Assembly: GCF_963676325.1 (NCBI RefSeq) | Contig: NZ_OY781099.1 | Coordinates: forward strand, 4,154,001-4,218,000 | DNA from: an uncultured Bacteroides sp. | GTDB lineage: Bacteria > Bacteroidota > Bacteroidia > Bacteroidales > Bacteroidaceae | Length of the DNA stretch: 64,000 nucleotides | Direction: 5' to 3' | Shown here: positions 8,345-17,006 of the stretch, piece by piece | Layout of the letters: every line of letters starts with the position of its first letter | How positions within the stretch are numbered: position 1 is the first letter of the stretch | Position numbers and translations under genes: made by a program | Notes under the pieces: generated by a model | The model's database searches: none | Seen by the model: the letters and a program-made list of their open reading frames with translations, nothing else | Told to the model about the DNA's origin: nothing

Positions 8345-9478
8345 ATGAAAATTGCATTTGATGCAAAACGAATTTCACATAATGCTACCGGCCTGGGAAA
8401 CTACAGCCGATACATCGTTAATATACTATCAAATTATTATCCAGAACATCAATATCAGTTATATTTCCCTTCCAAGGGAAAGAGCAGTCTGCGTGCCCAG
8501 CTTCCGGCTAAGCAACAAATAAAAGATTTCTATCCAAAAGGCTTATATTCTGTGTTATGTTTTAAATCTTTGTGGCGTTCTTTTGGCATTGTAAGAGATC
8601 TTAAACAAAACTCTCCTGATCTGTTTCACGGTTTAAGTAATGAAATTCCTTTGGGATTAAGAAAAGCGGGAATAAAATCGATAGTAACCATTCACGATCT
8701 TATTTTCATGCGATATCCTCTGTTTTATCCTTGGATTGACAGACATATTTATGCTTATAAATTTAAAAAATCCTGCCAGGAAGCCAATAAAATAATCGCA
8801 ATCAGTGAAATGACAAAAAGAGACATCATTTCTTATTTTCATATTCCTGAAGAAAAAATAAAGGTTATTTATCAAGGATGTGACAAGTCTTTCACACAGG
8901 CTGTTTCAGCCGACAAAAAAGCAGAAGTAAGAAGAAAATATAATTTTCCTGAACAGTATATACTTTATGTTGGCAGCATTGAAAGCAGAAAGAATTTATT
9001 GCTGGTAGTAAAAGCATTGGGATTACTAAAAGAGAAAGTTCATTTAGTGGCTATAGGAAAACAAACTCCATATACAGAAGTTGTAAAGAAGCATATTGAA
9101 GAGTTACATTTGGAAGAGCAAGTTAGCATACTTAGCAATATCCCTTTTGATGAACTCCCAGCCATCTATCAAATGGCTTCATTGTTTACTTACCCTTCAT
9201 TTTTTGAGGGATTTGGTATACCCATTATTGAGGCACTACATTCCGGAGTACCTGTCATTGCAGCCACCGGATCTTGTTTAGAAGAAGCCGGAGGCCCATG
9301 TTCTATTTATGTAGATCCAAATAACGAAATGGAAATGAGTGAGGCTATCAGCAAAGTTCTTTCCGATAAAGATTTGGCTGACAAAATGATTAAACAAGGA
9401 AAGGAATATGTCAATCAATTTAATGAGAAAATAGCTAAGGATATAATAGATTTATATAATCAAGTTATAAATGAATAA
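8345..9478 (+). CDS. GT4-family glycosyltransferase
   Basis: 377 residues from the ATG at 8345, giving MKIAFDAKRISHNATGLGNY, the normal N-terminus of GT4 (GT-B) transferases. A TTG 39 bases upstream would add a poor-looking leader and was not chosen. The C-terminal domain has YVGSIESRKNLLLVVKAL and the E(x7)E donor-site motif within YPSFFEGFGIPIIEALHSG. It is a cytosolic enzyme of surface glycan assembly; the sugar cannot be assigned. Upstream, TTTG at 8277-8280 followed after 21 bases by TATCTTG resembles a Bacteroides promoter with one base missing from the -7 box. Confidence 0.9.
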   Translation: MKIAFDAKRISHNATGLGNYSRYIVNILSNYYPEHQYQLYFPSKGKSSLRAQLPAKQQIKDFYPKGLYSVLCFKSLWRSFGIVRDLKQNSPDLFHGLSNEIPLGLRKAGIKSIVTIHDLIFMRYPLFYPWIDRHIYAYKFKKSCQEANKIIAISEMTKRDIISYFHIPEEKIKVIYQGCDKSFTQAVSADKKAEVRRKYNFPEQYILYVGSIESRKNLLLVVKALGLLKEKVHLVAIGKQTPYTEVVKKHIEELHLEEQVSILSNIPFDELPAIYQMASLFTYPSFFEGFGIPIIEALHSGVPVIAATGSCLEEAGGPCSIYVDPNNEMEMSEAISKVLSDKDLADKMIKQGKEYVNQFNEKIAKDIIDLYNQVINE

Positions 9479-9595
9479 CAAGGGAATATATAACGTTATA
9501 ATTAAGCAGAATAAAGCATTAATAAAAAGATTAGATTCTTTAATTCCGACTATTTTTGATTAATTTTGCCGCATCTAAACAAAACTAACATCTAG

Positions 9596-10396
9596 ATGAA
9601 ACAAAAAGTTAAGATCATCATCCCTATCTATCAGAATAAATTATCAGAAAACGATCTTATATCCTTTGAACGATGTTATAAAATTCATTGTCAATACCCA
9701 ATCATTATCATAAAGCCTGAAGGGCTAGATCTTTCATTTATACATGATAAATACCCTGAAATAGAAGAAGAATCTTTCCTTCCAGAGTATTTTAATAGCA
9801 TTGATGGTTATAATAGATTAATGCTTTCCCCTGAGTTTTATCAAAGATTTCTTGATACAGAATATATTCTAATTCATCAACTAGACGTTTTTATCTTTAG
9901 GGATGAACTTAATGAGTGGTGTAATAAAGGATACGATTACATAGGTGCACCCTGGATTCTTCGACCAATCTATCAAAAGTTCCCAATTAATCTGTGCCGT
10001 ACTATTAAAGGGCTGTATCTAAACTTGCTATCATTACCGAACAGACAAAAAATATATTTTAAGGTTGGAAATGGCGGCTTGTCTTTACGCCGTACAGAGA
10101 CTTTCTTCTTTATTGCTAAAAATGACCGTGCAACTATTGAATACTATCTTTCAATGAAAAACAAAGCACATTGTTATAATGAAGATGTTTATTGGGCTAT
10201 TGAAGCCAAAAATATTCTTCCCAGTTTTTCAATCCCGGACTATAAAGAAGCGTTAATGTTCGCATTCGACAAATATCCTGCCTTATGCTATAAAATGAAT
10301 GGGAACAGACTACCTTATGGTTGTCATTCATGGACTAAAAAGAAGATGTATAAATTCTGGGAGCCAATATTAAAAGCCATACTTAATAATAAGTAA
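9596..10396 (+). CDS. DUF5672 protein, putative glycosyltransferase
   Basis: 266 residues, no signal peptide or membrane helix. It matches the DUF5672 pattern: KIIIPIYQ at the start, YILIHQLDVFIF near 90-101 (a GT-A-like acidic motif), GYDYIGAPW, VGNGGLSLRR and NEDVYWAIEA, with GCHSW near the end. DUF5672 proteins are found in glycan clusters and are presumed sugar transferases, but no activity is known to me. TAATTTTG at 9561-9568 is a likely -7 box. The stop is one base away from the stop of the convergent DUF4422 gene, so no terminator fits between them. Confidence 0.75.
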   Translation: MKQKVKIIIPIYQNKLSENDLISFERCYKIHCQYPIIIIKPEGLDLSFIHDKYPEIEEESFLPEYFNSIDGYNRLMLSPEFYQRFLDTEYILIHQLDVFIFRDELNEWCNKGYDYIGAPWILRPIYQKFPINLCRTIKGLYLNLLSLPNRQKIYFKVGNGGLSLRRTETFFFIAKNDRATIEYYLSMKNKAHCYNEDVYWAIEAKNILPSFSIPDYKEALMFAFDKYPALCYKMNGNRLPYGCHSWTKKKMYKFWEPILKAILNNK

Positions 10397-10397
10397 A

Positions 10398-11231
10398 CTA
10401 AACTTTTCTGAAAAAGAAATAGACTGAATTCCTTAACCTAGGCCAACAATACCTAAATATGTTCTTTTTCTTTCCATTATCGACAACCCCGATTATGGGG
10501 CAATATTTAACACGCATATGGTTCTTCTTAACATATACATTCAATAAGCGTTCACTCATATATCCCCAAATACGAGCTTGTACAGGATCATATGCAGATA
10601 TATCAATTCGCTTCTCTAATTCTTCCAATATACAAAAAAGCCAGGTACAATAATCATCATATATCTTTCTATTTGTAACAAACATATTACAGGGAGAAAG
10701 CTTATTATTTTTATTCATAACCTCATTATATGCAGGAATATATTCAGGGGTCAGCTCTTTTATGACAGCCTCCAACACTTTCAAATCATCACTTATATGC
10801 CTCTTGCCATAATCATGAGATAAATTATAACGATATATTAGTGGCTTTGCTAATATTATATCATATTTCTTAAGAATATTCACGACATCCGAGTCCGAAG
10901 TCTCCATATTCTTTAATTCCTCAGTATTTATAGTTGAAGAATTTCTAATATAAAAACCACCTGCTTGAAAATTGAAATATCTTCTGTAATGGCAAAAACC
11001 GATATAGTCTATATTTTCACCAATAAGGTTCTTCCATGCCCAATAAACACCTGTTAGTTCGCAATAATTCTTATTCTTGGAACTTATATTATCACCCGTG
11101 TCATCTCCTTGTATTCCCAAAGTCAAATCACTTATAGCTTTCCCTACATGAATAGGCATATATGTATCATCGCATAAGAAAACATCCTTCTTATGTACAC
11201 ATACTAATAGTTTCAATTTACTTTCAGCCAT
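10398..11231 (-). CDS. DUF4422 protein, putative capsule/LPS glycosyltransferase
   Basis: 277 residues. DUF4422 landmarks are present: KLLVCVHKK at the N-terminus, a Y.P.HVGKA motif, CELTGVYWAWKN near 56-67, and IGFCHYRRYF. Family members occur in capsule and lipopolysaccharide clusters of many bacteria and are predicted GT-A-like transferases; the donor is unknown. It reads leftward toward DUF5672, ending one base from it. The glf gene lies 75 bases upstream on the same strand, with only AT-rich DNA between, so the two may share a transcript. Confidence 0.8.
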   Translation of the reverse strand: MAESKLKLLVCVHKKDVFLCDDTYMPIHVGKAISDLTLGIQGDDTGDNISSKNKNYCELTGVYWAWKNLIGENIDYIGFCHYRRYFNFQAGGFYIRNSSTINTEELKNMETSDSDVVNILKKYDIILAKPLIYRYNLSHDYGKRHISDDLKVLEAVIKELTPEYIPAYNEVMNKNNKLSPCNMFVTNRKIYDDYCTWLFCILEELEKRIDISAYDPVQARIWGYMSERLLNVYVKKNHMRVKYCPIIGVVDNGKKKNIFRYCWPRLRNSVYFFFRKV

Positions 11232-11306
11232 AATTTACATATTATTTCACTATGAAAAAGATAAAAAAAGAAGCCTATAATATAATTAAGTTATCACATT
11301 TTGAAT

Positions 11307-12401
11307 CTACAAATTGAGCTTTAAAACATTATATACAATCTGATCCATATCGAAATATTTGTATTCAGCCAAACGTCCACCAAAATGCACATGTTCCTCT
11401 TTTGCTGACAAACTTCTATATTGTTGTGCAAGCTTCTCATTGGCTTTATCGTTTACAGGGTAATAAGGTTCAGAATCGCTATTTGCTTCTAAGGGAAACT
11501 CCCTGGTTATTACAGTTTTATCCTGAGTACCAAATTCAAAATGTTTATGTTCTATGATCCGAGTATAAGGAATTTCAACATCCGTATAATTAATCACCGC
11601 ATTACCTTGATAATTAGACATATCTAAAATCTCACTTTCAAAACGAAGACTTCTATATTCCAATTTCCCGAGCCTATAGTTATAAAATTCATCAATCTTC
11701 CCGGTATAGACTATTTTATCTGCTAGTGATTCGAAAAAATCTCTGTCTTCAAAAAAATCAGTATTACATTTTAACTCAATGCCATTTAAAAGGCTTTCAA
11801 ATAAATTATTGTAGCCGCCAATTGGAATGCCTTGGTATTTGTCATCAAAATAATTATTATTAAAGGTAAATCGTACTGGCAAACGTTTTATTATAAAAGC
11901 TGGCAGTTCAGAGGCTTTTCTCCCCCACTGCTTTTCGGTATATCCTTTTATCAGAATTTCGTAGATATCATTCCCAACCAAAGAAATGGCTTGTTCTTCT
12001 AAATTTTTAGGGCTAGTGATACCAAACTCTGTTCGTTGATTCTCAATTATAGTTTTTGCTTCATCTGGAGTTTTTATTCCCCATAATTGATAGAAGGTAT
12101 TCATATTAAAAGGCAGGTTGTATATCTTGCCTTTATAATTAGCTATAGGTGAATTCGTATATCGGTTGAATTCTGTAAATAAATTTACAAATTCCCAGAC
12201 TTCTTTTTCTGACGTATGGAAAATATGTGCACCATATTTATGAACGTTTATGCCTTCTATGTTTTCACAATAAAGATTTCCTCCGAAATGTGAACGTTTA
12301 TCTATAATTAGAACCTTTTTCCCTGCTTGTTTTGCTTTATAAGCAAAAACACTTCCATACAAACCAGCACCAATGATTAAAAAGTCATATTGCTTACTCA
12401 T
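11307..12401 (-). CDS. glf: UDP-galactopyranose mutase
   Basis: 364 residues, typical for the family. The FAD-binding dinucleotide fold is at the N-terminus (FLIIGAGLYGSVFA, with GAGLYG at 11-16), followed by IDKRSHFGGNLY and KYGAHIFHTS, both standard Glf motifs. Glf converts UDP-galactopyranose to UDP-galactofuranose in the cytosol using reduced flavin. Its presence means the local glycan probably contains galactofuranose, so at least one nearby transferase should use UDP-Galf. Likely same transcript as DUF4422 downstream. The 118-base gap on its upstream side separates it from the LPS-kinase-like gene and shows no clear terminator. Confidence 0.95.
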   Translation of the reverse strand: MSKQYDFLIIGAGLYGSVFAYKAKQAGKKVLIIDKRSHFGGNLYCENIEGINVHKYGAHIFHTSEKEVWEFVNLFTEFNRYTNSPIANYKGKIYNLPFNMNTFYQLWGIKTPDEAKTIIENQRTEFGITSPKNLEEQAISLVGNDIYEILIKGYTEKQWGRKASELPAFIIKRLPVRFTFNNNYFDDKYQGIPIGGYNNLFESLLNGIELKCNTDFFEDRDFFESLADKIVYTGKIDEFYNYRLGKLEYRSLRFESEILDMSNYQGNAVINYTDVEIPYTRIIEHKHFEFGTQDKTVITREFPLEANSDSEPYYPVNDKANEKLAQQYRSLSAKEEHVHFGGRLAEYKYFDMDQIVYNVLKLNL

Positions 12402-12519
12402 CCTATCATTTTTTTGATGTTTTTCTTTCTAAGAACTACTTTATACAGACCAATTAATTATTAAGAATCTGCTTTTCATAAGAATAAGCTAAGTTATATA
12501 TGCTTAGTTTAGTTTTTTT

Positions 12520-13263
12520 TTAGATATCTAAGTTAAATTCTACGGTACGTTTGCGCTTAAATTTTGTCCAAAACTTATTGCGCGCTTTAAGAACAAGCCG
12601 TATACACTCTTCTTGGTTAAAACCACGTGCTTTAGCATATTCTTCAGCGATCAACATAAAGAAATCTGTTTGTCCCCATAATCTGGCAAAATTAGCACAG
12701 CCTTTTTCTATATCAACCTTCCCAAAAGACATCCTATTAATATCCACTAAGCTAAAATGATACTCTCCATCTATTTTCTCAAAAAGAATATTCCCTGGAG
12801 AATAGTCTTTATGATAAATGCTTGAATCATGTAGCTGAGCCGTGAATCTTGCAAAAGCTATCGCAACCTCCTTGCAATCATCAATATGAGCATTTCCAAA
12901 CTCGTAGAATGAATGAGTATATGGAGATTGCACACTAATAAAGAAAGAGCAATGTATCAGGCCCCATTTCTTCATTTCAATATATGCGATGGGGTTGGGA
13001 GTTTCGAATCCTTTTTCAAGTATTTGCTGAGGATAAGTAAAAGCCCTCAGACCTTTACTCTTTCTAAAAAAAGTATAGACAAATCGATTAAACAGCATCG
13101 GTACCTTGTACCTTTTGACATTTATATCGGCATCTTCCACTCTAATAACTTTAATCTCATTCCGGCCTTTGTATATGGTATTCCCTTCATTCTCAAAAAT
13201 ATCTGGAACTGACTCTACAAAAGCGCGCAACGACTCAAATGCCGGATTTAGGATTAGCTTCAT
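12520..13263 (-). CDS. Lipopolysaccharide kinase (WaaP/InaA)-like protein
   Basis: 247 residues with a small kinase-like fold. The catalytic loop reads HKDYSPGNILF at 151-161 (D153 as base, N158 as metal ligand) and DIN at 174-176 stands in for the DFG-type metal motif. Related WaaP/KdkA proteins phosphorylate heptose or Kdo in the LPS inner core in the cytosol. The gene follows the GT9 gene after 4 bases, which follows DUF4254 after 2 bases, so the three form a tight operon. With an upstream heptosyltransferase-like gene, a core-sugar kinase is a reasonable reading but the acceptor is not proven. Confidence 0.82.
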   Translation of the reverse strand: MKLILNPAFESLRAFVESVPDIFENEGNTIYKGRNEIKVIRVEDADINVKRYKVPMLFNRFVYTFFRKSKGLRAFTYPQQILEKGFETPNPIAYIEMKKWGLIHCSFFISVQSPYTHSFYEFGNAHIDDCKEVAIAFARFTAQLHDSSIYHKDYSPGNILFEKIDGEYHFSLVDINRMSFGKVDIEKGCANFARLWGQTDFFMLIAEEYAKARGFNQEECIRLVLKARNKFWTKFKRKRTVEFNLDI

Positions 13264-13267
13264 GCAA

Positions 13268-14302
13268 TTAAAAAATTATGCTCTCGATTTTCTTAATAAC
13301 CATATCAGGAGTAATAATGTTCAGACAAGCGTAATCTTTCCGATAACAAGATTTATTGCCAAAGACAGAACATGGGCGACAAGGAAGATCAACCTGAACA
13401 GCATTCATGGGTGATTGTTTCCAGCCCATAAATCCACAGTAAGGATGAGTTGCTCCCCAGACAGAGATTACAGGCGCATTAACCAAAGATGCCAGATGCA
13501 TATTGGCAGAATCCATGGTAACCATAGCATCCAGATAGCTCATAAGTATCAGTTCGGTATTCATATTGAGTTTACCTATCAATGATGTTACAGTAGGATA
13601 TTTACTTACCCAGGAAGATAAAACAGCCTCTTCATTCTGTCCTCCACCAAAAAGGAATATCTTTACACGAGGATCTTTTGCAAAATGAGCAATTACCGCT
13701 TCTTGCTTATCCAAGGGAAGCACTTTTCCTTTATGCTTGGCAAAAGGAGCTATTCCAATCCACTTAGAATCACCTTTTTCTCCTGTTATATTTTGTATCT
13801 GAGTAATATCTCCTCGCCCTTCACCGAATATTGAGGTAAAATTGAGCTGAATAGGAAAACCTAAAGCTTTAAAGACATCTGTATAACGACGGAAAGAGGA
13901 TTTCTGATTCTCAAAAACCTTATGATATCTGTTGGTCAGCTTCTTCTTTCCCAGCCGACCTTTATGAATATAAGCTGTAGGAATGCCCATTAACTTGAAA
14001 CGTAGACGAATCATCTTTGTACGAAGTACATCATGAAGATCGGCCACGTAATCAAAGTTCATCCCTTTCAGCTCATTGTAAAATAGTCTGTGTAAACCCA
14101 GAAGTCCTTTATGCTTACCGTGTAAATCGGCTCCCATAAAATGAACATTTCCAGGCAATCCTATAAAAAGCGGTTGGAGTATTGCACGACTCAATACGGT
14201 AAATTCATGTTCAGGATGCTGCAGAGCAAGCGAATGAATTACCGGGATAGTCATTGCCACATCACCTATCGCGGAAAAACGAATAATTAATATCTTAGCC
14301 AT
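13268..14302 (-). CDS. GT9-family glycosyltransferase (ADP-heptose:LPS heptosyltransferase-like)
   Basis: 344 residues. The N-terminus ILIIRFSAIGDVAMTIPV is the GT9 hallmark, and the C-domain has MVTMDSANMHLASL followed by VISVWGATHP, the usual ADP-heptose-binding region. A Cys-rich tail (LPCRPCSVFGNKSCY) is common in this subgroup of Bacteroidales proteins. The enzyme should act in the cytosol on the LPS core. It is the middle gene of DUF4254, GT9 and LPS-kinase-like. It is only distantly similar to the GT9 protein at 1804, so the two probably use different acceptors. Confidence 0.9.
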   Translation of the reverse strand: MAKILIIRFSAIGDVAMTIPVIHSLALQHPEHEFTVLSRAILQPLFIGLPGNVHFMGADLHGKHKGLLGLHRLFYNELKGMNFDYVADLHDVLRTKMIRLRFKLMGIPTAYIHKGRLGKKKLTNRYHKVFENQKSSFRRYTDVFKALGFPIQLNFTSIFGEGRGDITQIQNITGEKGDSKWIGIAPFAKHKGKVLPLDKQEAVIAHFAKDPRVKIFLFGGGQNEEAVLSSWVSKYPTVTSLIGKLNMNTELILMSYLDAMVTMDSANMHLASLVNAPVISVWGATHPYCGFMGWKQSPMNAVQVDLPCRPCSVFGNKSCYRKDYACLNIITPDMVIKKIESIIF

Positions 14303-14304
14303 TA

Positions 14305-14910
14305 TTACTTCTTAGCGTAAAGCACAGGATTAAGAGATGGATCGTTATACATCTTCATCTGTTTGTACACTTTCATGTACTTTTTACCCGTCTTTATGTC
14401 CTCAATCAGCTGATCGATGGCTGTAGATAAGTCATTCTTCTGTTCCAAAAGAATATTCAGTTTCTTCTGACATTGTTCGTGATGTTCAGGAGTAGTATCT
14501 GTACGTTCCACTTCCTGATTCATGTGATAAATCTTCAATGCAAGAATGGAAAGACGGTCGACCGCCCAAGCCGGACTTTCGGTATTAATCAATGCACCAT
14601 CCAACGGTTTTACATCCTTATACTGATCATAGAAATAGCTATCAATCAGCTCAACCAAATCCGTACGATCCTGATTTGATTTGTCAATACGCCTCTTCAA
14701 TGTAAGAGCTTCAACAGGATCAATCTGAGGATCACGAATGATATCTTCAAAATGCCATTGAACAGCATCTATCCAATTCTTTAAATATAAATAATACTCA
14801 ATAGTCTTTAGCTCATAAGGATTATTTATAGGAGCATCTACACTATCTGTTACATGATAATTCTCTGTTGATTGAAAGAAAATTTCGTTGCAAAGGTTAC
14901 TAAATGTCAT
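14305..14910 (-). CDS. DUF4254 protein
   Basis: 201 residues from the ATG at 14910. An upstream in-frame ATG at 14964 would add 18 poorly matching residues. The protein is soluble, mainly helical and charged, with a YYLYLKNWIDAVQWHFED segment and a long helix carrying EQCQKKLNILLEQKNDLS. DUF4254 proteins have no known activity; in Bacteroidales they usually sit next to a GT9 gene, as here (2-base gap). That position suggests a role in LPS core assembly, for example as an accessory factor, but this is inference. Confidence 0.8.
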   Translation of the reverse strand: MTFSNLCNEIFFQSTENYHVTDSVDAPINNPYELKTIEYYLYLKNWIDAVQWHFEDIIRDPQIDPVEALTLKRRIDKSNQDRTDLVELIDSYFYDQYKDVKPLDGALINTESPAWAVDRLSILALKIYHMNQEVERTDTTPEHHEQCQKKLNILLEQKNDLSTAIDQLIEDIKTGKKYMKVYKQMKMYNDPSLNPVLYAKK

Positions 14911-15045
14911 AATCAGTCTTTTAAAGTAGAGCGCAAAACTATACATTCTTTCCCGAAGAAACAATTATTTGCACATTTAATTAGCTAAATGAGCAACTTT
15001 TAGTACTTTTGTAGTACTGCAATCTATCACAAAAGCAAACTGAAT

Positions 15046-15744
15046 ATGTCTATCAAATTAACCAATATATCAAAACTTTACGGGAATAGTGAAGTACTTC
15101 ATAATGTTAGTTTTGAAGTGCGCCCCGGAGAGATTGCCGCTTTTCTTGGCCCGAACGGCGCCGGGAAATCTACCTGTATGAAAATAATAACCGGATGGCT
15201 GACTGACTTTACAGGCAATGTTACTGTGTGCGGATACGATATCAGAAAAGATCCTATCGGGGCTAAGCGGTGCATTGGTTACCTGCCGGAGAACAATCCT
15301 CTTTATCCGGAGATGTATGTCAGGGAATATCTGGAATATGTGGGGCAGATTTACAGAGTGGCTAACCTGCATGGACTGGTTGATGAGATGATTGAGCGTG
15401 TGAAACTTCAGGAAGTTCGCGGTAAGACTATCGGAACACTGTCCAAGGGATTCCGTCAGCGAGTGGGACTGGCGCAGGCTCTTCTGCATAATCCTGAGGT
15501 ATTGATACTCGATGAGCCGTCTTCCGGACTTGATCCAAACCAACTAAGCGAGATTCATTCTCTTATTAAAGAGCTTGGCAAAGAGAAAACAATTCTGTTT
15601 TCTTCTCATTCACTACAGGAAGTTACTGATTTGTGCGAGCATGCCATCATCATTAACAAAGGTGCAATCGTAGCAGATGCTCAGATGAGTGAGCTAACCA
15701 AGGAGGAATCATTAGAAGATATTTTCAAAAGACTGACTATATGA
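15046..15744 (+). CDS. gldA: ABC transporter ATPase, GldA-like
   Basis: 232 residues. Walker A is GPNGAGKST at 35-43, the signature helix is LSKGFRQRVGLAQAL and Walker B is VLILDEPSSGLDP. The best family fit is the GldA type, whose flavobacterial members energise the GldA-GldF-GldG system needed for gliding and type IX functions. No permease gene is nearby, so the partner is unknown. TACTTTTG at 15004-15011 is a likely -7 box; it sits between two AGTACT hexamers (15002-15007 and 15013-15018) 11 bp apart, which could be an operator. The stop overlaps the pdxB start (ATGA). Confidence 0.85.
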   Translation: MSIKLTNISKLYGNSEVLHNVSFEVRPGEIAAFLGPNGAGKSTCMKIITGWLTDFTGNVTVCGYDIRKDPIGAKRCIGYLPENNPLYPEMYVREYLEYVGQIYRVANLHGLVDEMIERVKLQEVRGKTIGTLSKGFRQRVGLAQALLHNPEVLILDEPSSGLDPNQLSEIHSLIKELGKEKTILFSSHSLQEVTDLCEHAIIINKGAIVADAQMSELTKEESLEDIFKRLTI

Positions 15745-16796
15745 AAGTAATTATTGATAATAAAATCCCTTATATTGAGGGGATAATAGAAAAACTGGGG
15801 GGCGGAACTCCCAACGAAGTGGTTTATGTTGCCGGGATGAAGTTTACCCCTGAAATAGTTCGTGATGCCGATGCTCTGATAATCCGCACCCGTACTCATT
15901 GCAACCGTGAATTGCTGGAAGGAAGCAAGGTGAGATTCATTGCCACAGCTACAATTGGTTATGATCATATTGATACTGCTTACTGCAAAGAGGCGGGAAT
16001 CACCTGGGCCAATGCTCCGGGATGCAATTCCGGTTCCGTTGCGCAGTACATACACTCAGCACTCTTACTTCTGCAAAAAGAAAAAGGTTTTACCTTGAAA
16101 GGCAAATGCATTGGTGTTGTTGGGGTAGGAAACGTAGGAAGCAAGGTTTGCCGTGTGGCGCAATCACTTGGAATGAAGGTGTTAATGAACGATCTTCCTC
16201 GTGCCGATAAGGAAGGCGATGCAATATTTACTGATCTGGAGACCATTGCAAGGGAGTGTGATGTTATCACATTCCATACCCCACTGAACAGAGAAGGTAA
16301 ATACAAAACTTACCACCTGGCAGATAATGCTTTCTTTAGCTCGCTGGGAAAGAAACCTATAATCATAAATACCTCCCGCGGTGAGGTTACAGAGACCACT
16401 GCCCTACTTTCGGCTTTAGATAATAAGTTGATTAGTGAAGCAATTATTGATGTCTGGGAACAGGAACCTGCAATCAGTCTTGAATTGTTAGGCAAGGTCT
16501 TTATTGGAACTCCTCACATAGCCGGATATTCTGCCGACGGAAAAGCGAATGCCACCCGCATGTCGCTGGAATCCTTATGCAAGTTCTTTGGCGTTGCACC
16601 TGCTTTTGATGTGCAACCTCCCAAGCCGGAGAATCCAGTTATTAAGGCCTCAACGGAAGCAGAAGCCTATTTGCAGATCTACAATCCGAAGCGTGACAGC
16701 GATGCCTTGAAAGCAAATCCCGAACTATTTGAGCAACTACGCGGAGATTACCCGTTAAGGAGAGAAAAAGAAGCGTATTCTTTTCAGATTGTATAA
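15741..16796 (+). CDS. pdxB: Erythronate-4-phosphate dehydrogenase
   Basis: 351 residues. The D-2-hydroxyacid dehydrogenase fold is clear: the NAD-binding loop GVVGVGNVGSKV, TSRGEV near 214-219, a DVWEQEP motif and PHIAGYS with the catalytic His. The C-terminal part matches the PdxB dimerisation domain, which separates it from SerA and lactate dehydrogenases. PdxB oxidises 4-phosphoerythronate in the cytosol in the DXP-independent pathway to pyridoxal phosphate. It is translationally coupled to gldA through an ATGA overlap; the pairing has no obvious functional reason. A palindrome array and a terminator follow. Confidence 0.93.
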   Translation: MKVIIDNKIPYIEGIIEKLGGGTPNEVVYVAGMKFTPEIVRDADALIIRTRTHCNRELLEGSKVRFIATATIGYDHIDTAYCKEAGITWANAPGCNSGSVAQYIHSALLLLQKEKGFTLKGKCIGVVGVGNVGSKVCRVAQSLGMKVLMNDLPRADKEGDAIFTDLETIARECDVITFHTPLNREGKYKTYHLADNAFFSSLGKKPIIINTSRGEVTETTALLSALDNKLISEAIIDVWEQEPAISLELLGKVFIGTPHIAGYSADGKANATRMSLESLCKFFGVAPAFDVQPPKPENPVIKASTEAEAYLQIYNPKRDSDALKANPELFEQLRGDYPLRREKEAYSFQIV

Positions 16797-16813
16797 CCAA
16801 AGATCAAAAATAT

Positions 16814-16889
16814 CTTGTACAAAAGAATGAATTGTTCTGTACAAAACAAATCATTCTTTTGTACAGAAGATTGCATTCTTTTGTACAAG
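16814..16889. repeat. Array of four palindromes at 22-bp pitch with overall dyad symmetry
   Basis: GTAC cores lie at 16817-16820, 16839-16842, 16861-16864 and 16883-16886, so spacing is 22, 22 and 22 bp. The outer pair matches exactly in inverse: CTTGTACAAAAGAATG at 16814-16829 and its complement at 16874-16889. The inner pair also matches in inverse: TTCTGTACAAAA at 16835-16846 and its complement at 16857-16868. Both pairs share one centre, 16851.5. The array is in the convergent gap between pdxB and the SGNH gene, before a separate terminator hairpin. It lacks a T-run and is not itself a standard terminator. Function unknown. Confidence 0.9.
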
Positions 16890-16945
16890 GGCACAAAAAC
16901 CTCCGGAGAAAGAATAAAAATAGTCCGCCGTTGCCCATAAAAAAA

Positions 16946-16965
16946 GCCTCCATAAAAATGGAGGC
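16946..16965 (-). terminator. Rho-independent terminator of the leftward operon
   Basis: GCCTCCAT (16946-16953) and ATGGAGGC (16958-16965) form an 8-bp stem with an AAAA loop. On the minus strand the stem is followed by a run of seven T, so it should stop transcripts coming from the SGNH gene at 17007. In the plus direction there is no clean T-run, so it works poorly for pdxB. Confidence 0.85.
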
Positions 16966-17006
16966 CTTCTCATTCTAACAAAAAACACCTGATAACAACG
17001 AACGAA

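Noticed and set aside
15741..16796. D-lactate dehydrogenase instead of PdxB
   Set aside because: The dehydrogenase fold is shared, but the length, the PdxB-type C-terminal domain and the motifs fit erythronate-4-phosphate dehydrogenase.
16814..16889. CRISPR array
   Set aside because: Only four units, spacers of a few bases, near-identical inverse pairs and no cas genes. The pitch of 22 bp leaves no room for true spacers.
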